Positions 62,204-64,000 of a DNA stretch of 64,000 nucleotides are shown piece by piece; position 1 is the stretch's first letter; each line of letters opens with the position of its first letter. The translations under genes and the position numbers were made by a program. The stretch lies in assembly GCF_014644295.1 (NCBI RefSeq), contig NZ_BMKK01000004.1:310001-374000 (forward strand), read 5' to 3'. The DNA is from Emticicia aquatilis. GTDB lineage: Bacteria > Bacteroidota > Bacteroidia > Cytophagales > Spirosomataceae. The notes under the pieces were generated by a model. The model had not been told where the DNA came from, ran no database searches, and saw only the letters and a program-made list of their open reading frames with translations.

Positions 62204-63355
62204 ATGAATCAACAACGTACACTCCTAATACAAATATCATTATTTATAATTACGCTTATCGCTACTACACTCACTGGTGCAGAATGGATTTATGGCAGAC
62301 CCTTTTTTTTCGGAGAAAATACCCTTGGTTGGCATGAGTTTTTAGAAGGTTTTAAATATTCAATACCATTTTTAGGAGTACTTACAATTCACGAATTTGG
62401 GCATTATTTCACAGCAAAAAGACATAGAACCGAAGTAACATTACCCTATTATATACCGCTGTGGCTGGGTGGTATCACCTCGACTTTTGGAACTCTGGGG
62501 GCTTTCATCCGTATCAAAGAACGATTACAATCTCGTGTAAAATACTTCGATATTGGTATTGCAGGCCCATTGGCGGGTTTTGTGGCAGCATTATTTGTAC
62601 TTTGGTATGGTTTCACCCATTTGCCAAACCTAAATTATGTTTTTGAACTTTTCCCTGTTTTCAAACAATACGGCAACGACTACGGTAAATTTCTCGAAAC
62701 AAGTCCCGATTATATTTCAATCAAACTTGGTGATAGTTTGCTCTTCAATTTCTTTGAGCAGTATGTCGCAACTGGTGAGCTTCCACATCCTTATCTTTAC
62801 ACCAATTACCCGATTATTTTTGCGGGTTATTTGTCGCTATTTTTTACTGCACTCAACCTTTTTCCAATCGGGCAACTCGACGGAGGGCATATACTTTATG
62901 GCTTAATCGGCGACCGTGCATTTAATATCGTTTCTCCCATTCTCTTTACTGGGTTTATTTTTTATGCTGGCTTAGGTTTTTTCAATGCTCACGAATTTAC
63001 CACTCAAGACACAGAAATGTTCCTTGAGTTAATCGCTAAGTTTGCGGCCTTCATAGCCTTCAATTATTTTTGTTTCTCTAAAATCACCGATAACACAATG
63101 ACCAACTGGCTCATAGCATTGTCGGTTGTTTCAGTACAGTTAGTAATTTCATATTTTTTCCCTACCGTAGAAGGATATTCAGGATTTTTGGCTTTCGGCT
63201 TAATGATTGGCCGATTCTTAGGGGTTTATCATCCAAAAACATACGATATGAAGCCTCTTACTCTCGAACGTAAAATTTTAGGTTGGTTAGCTCTCATAAT
63301 TTTTGTAATTTGCTTTAGTCCAAAACCTTTCATTATCATTCAAAATTTACCGTAA
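62204..63355 (+). CDS. M50-family site-2 protease
   Basis: 383 aa with about seven membrane helices. The zinc motif HEFGH (H63, E64, H67) lies in helix 2 and the third ligand in QLDGGHILYGLIGD (Asp near 226). Helix GIAGPLAGFVAALFV carries the conserved GPxxG. It cuts membrane-spanning substrates inside the bilayer; the target may be an anti-sigma factor or signal peptide remnant. It lies 34 bp after the HAD gene. Confidence 0.92.
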   Translation: MNQQRTLLIQISLFIITLIATTLTGAEWIYGRPFFFGENTLGWHEFLEGFKYSIPFLGVLTIHEFGHYFTAKRHRTEVTLPYYIPLWLGGITSTFGTLGAFIRIKERLQSRVKYFDIGIAGPLAGFVAALFVLWYGFTHLPNLNYVFELFPVFKQYGNDYGKFLETSPDYISIKLGDSLLFNFFEQYVATGELPHPYLYTNYPIIFAGYLSLFFTALNLFPIGQLDGGHILYGLIGDRAFNIVSPILFTGFIFYAGLGFFNAHEFTTQDTEMFLELIAKFAAFIAFNYFCFSKITDNTMTNWLIALSVVSVQLVISYFFPTVEGYSGFLAFGLMIGRFLGVYHPKTYDMKPLTLERKILGWLALIIFVICFSPKPFIIIQNLP

Positions 63356-63356
63356 T

Positions 63357-63483
63357 TAGTGAATGACGAATTATTCGAGTTACGAACGGTTCGCCGTAGC
63401 GATGACGAATAAATTGCGAGAATAATGTTTAGTATAGCATAAAATTCGTAAATCGTCATTCGTAAATCGCAAATCAAAATTCT
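63357..63483. repeat. Composite intergenic repeat related to 4152-4262
   Basis: AT-rich arms GAATGACGAATTA and TTCGTAAATCGTCATTCGTAAATCG surround the core CGAAC-G-GTTCG followed by CCGTAGCGATGACGA. The core-plus-GCGATGACGA arrangement matches 4166-4196. It ends at the acyltransferase start codon. Confidence 0.6.
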
Positions 63484-64000
63484 ATGCTAAACTGGATATT
63501 TAAAACAAGCTTTCGTTTATTAGGCTGGAAAGTAGTAAATGTACCTGAAAACCTAAAAAAAGGTCTTTTTGTGGTTGCCCCCCACGCCCGTACCGCTGAT
63601 TTTTTCGTCGGTCTTTGCACTCGCCCGACCATCAACTTAGATATAAAATATCTCGGCAAAGCCGAACTATTTAAACCACCATTTGGCTGGATTTTCCGTG
63701 CTTTAGGAGGTACTCCTGTCTATCGGCACAAAAGCACAAACTTTGTCCAACAAGTAGCCGATACCTTCAATAGTCACGAACAACTCTTAGTTGCTATCGC
63801 TCCCGAAGGTACTCGTAAGAATGTAAGTAAGCTAAAAACGGGTTTTTATTACATGGCACATCAAGCAAAAGTGCCAATTATTATGTCGGGCTTTGATTAC
63901 CCTCGTAAATCTGTTATTTTTGCAGAACCATTCCTAACAAGTGGTGACTTTGAAGCCGATATGAAGAAATATTTCGTACCATTCTTTGAAACCATCGGTG
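63484..64000 (+). CDS. 1-acyl-glycerol-3-phosphate acyltransferase-like (partial, C-terminus outside window)
   Basis: 172 codons from ATG 63484 run to the right edge, translated directly from the sequence. The PlsC acyltransferase motif I H-x4-D is present as HARTADFF; motif III is PEGTR. The middle has KYLGKAELFKPPFGWIFRALGG and YMAHQAKVPIIMSGFDY. There is no obvious membrane helix in the part seen except the hydrophobic motif I region. It likely acylates lysophospholipid or a lipid precursor. It is a short gap away from the site-2 protease gene. The end is missing. Confidence 0.88.
   Translation, partial: MLNWIFKTSFRLLGWKVVNVPENLKKGLFVVAPHARTADFFVGLCTRPTINLDIKYLGKAELFKPPFGWIFRALGGTPVYRHKSTNFVQQVADTFNSHEQLLVAIAPEGTRKNVSKLKTGFYYMAHQAKVPIIMSGFDYPRKSVIFAEPFLTSGDFEADMKKYFVPFFETIG

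Overview
The window is about 37% GC and gene-dense. The gene families point to a member of the Bacteroidota, most likely of the order Cytophagales: GWxTD lipoprotein, LruC-domain lipoprotein, BT_3928/DoxX membrane protein, two-repeat DUF1599 protein, OmpP1/FadL porin, an archaeal/eukaryotic-type ProRS, and start sites without clear Shine-Dalgarno sequences. This placement is inference from gene content; there is no rRNA or tRNA gene to confirm it.

Layout. (1) 1-24.7 kb is mostly housekeeping: purN (cut by the left edge), an anchored helix-hairpin-helix protein, an OmpA-like protein, thrB, an SDR, a short CHC2/Toprim primase, a SAM-I riboswitch leading a ydeI-like gene and metX, an orphan nuclease-like gene, folP, DUF1599, BT_3928, aroK, an alpha-toroid secreted protein, rlmB, GWxTD, a small HTH/membrane pair, a group III truncated haemoglobin, a hydrolase, dacB, a beta-CASP nuclease, accA, an FKBP and proS. 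(2) 25-30 kb holds cell-envelope genes: a Ser/Gly/Tyr-rich lipoprotein, a FadL-like porin, a MerR regulator and a leucine-rich-repeat protein. (3) 30.1-34.5 kb is a tight four-gene acyl-CoA operon: crotonase, class-I-like HMG-CoA reductase, alpha/beta hydrolase, and a 4-hydroxybutyryl-CoA dehydratase-type enzyme. alaS follows.

(4) 37.5-61.4 kb is the most interesting part: an exopolysaccharide locus joined to a signalling network. It encodes polymerase/ligase, flippase, methyltransferase, several glycosyltransferases, a Wzc-like protein, a half-length TolC-like protein and a phosphoglycosyl transferase fused to a response-regulator receiver domain. Interleaved are an H-NOX haem nitric-oxide sensor with a hybrid histidine kinase, a FIST (NosP-type) sensor with a second hybrid histidine kinase, an LruC lipoprotein and an NtrC-type sigma54 activator. 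Four leftward transcription units here (starting at 45312, 50305, 54975 and 59875) share one promoter plan: a palindrome TTCCA-N5-TGGAA, then a 28-nt conserved block, then a -24/-12-like TGG...TTGAA element 45-51 nt before the start codon. I infer a single NO-responsive, sigma54-dependent exopolysaccharide regulon, with the activator at 60053 as the likely palindrome-binding protein.

(5) 61.5-64 kb has a HAD hydrolase, an M50 site-2 protease and an acyltransferase cut by the right edge. Many intergenic gaps carry short palindromic or tandem word-like repeats of several families. I found no insertion sequence, prophage, CRISPR array, rRNA or tRNA gene.
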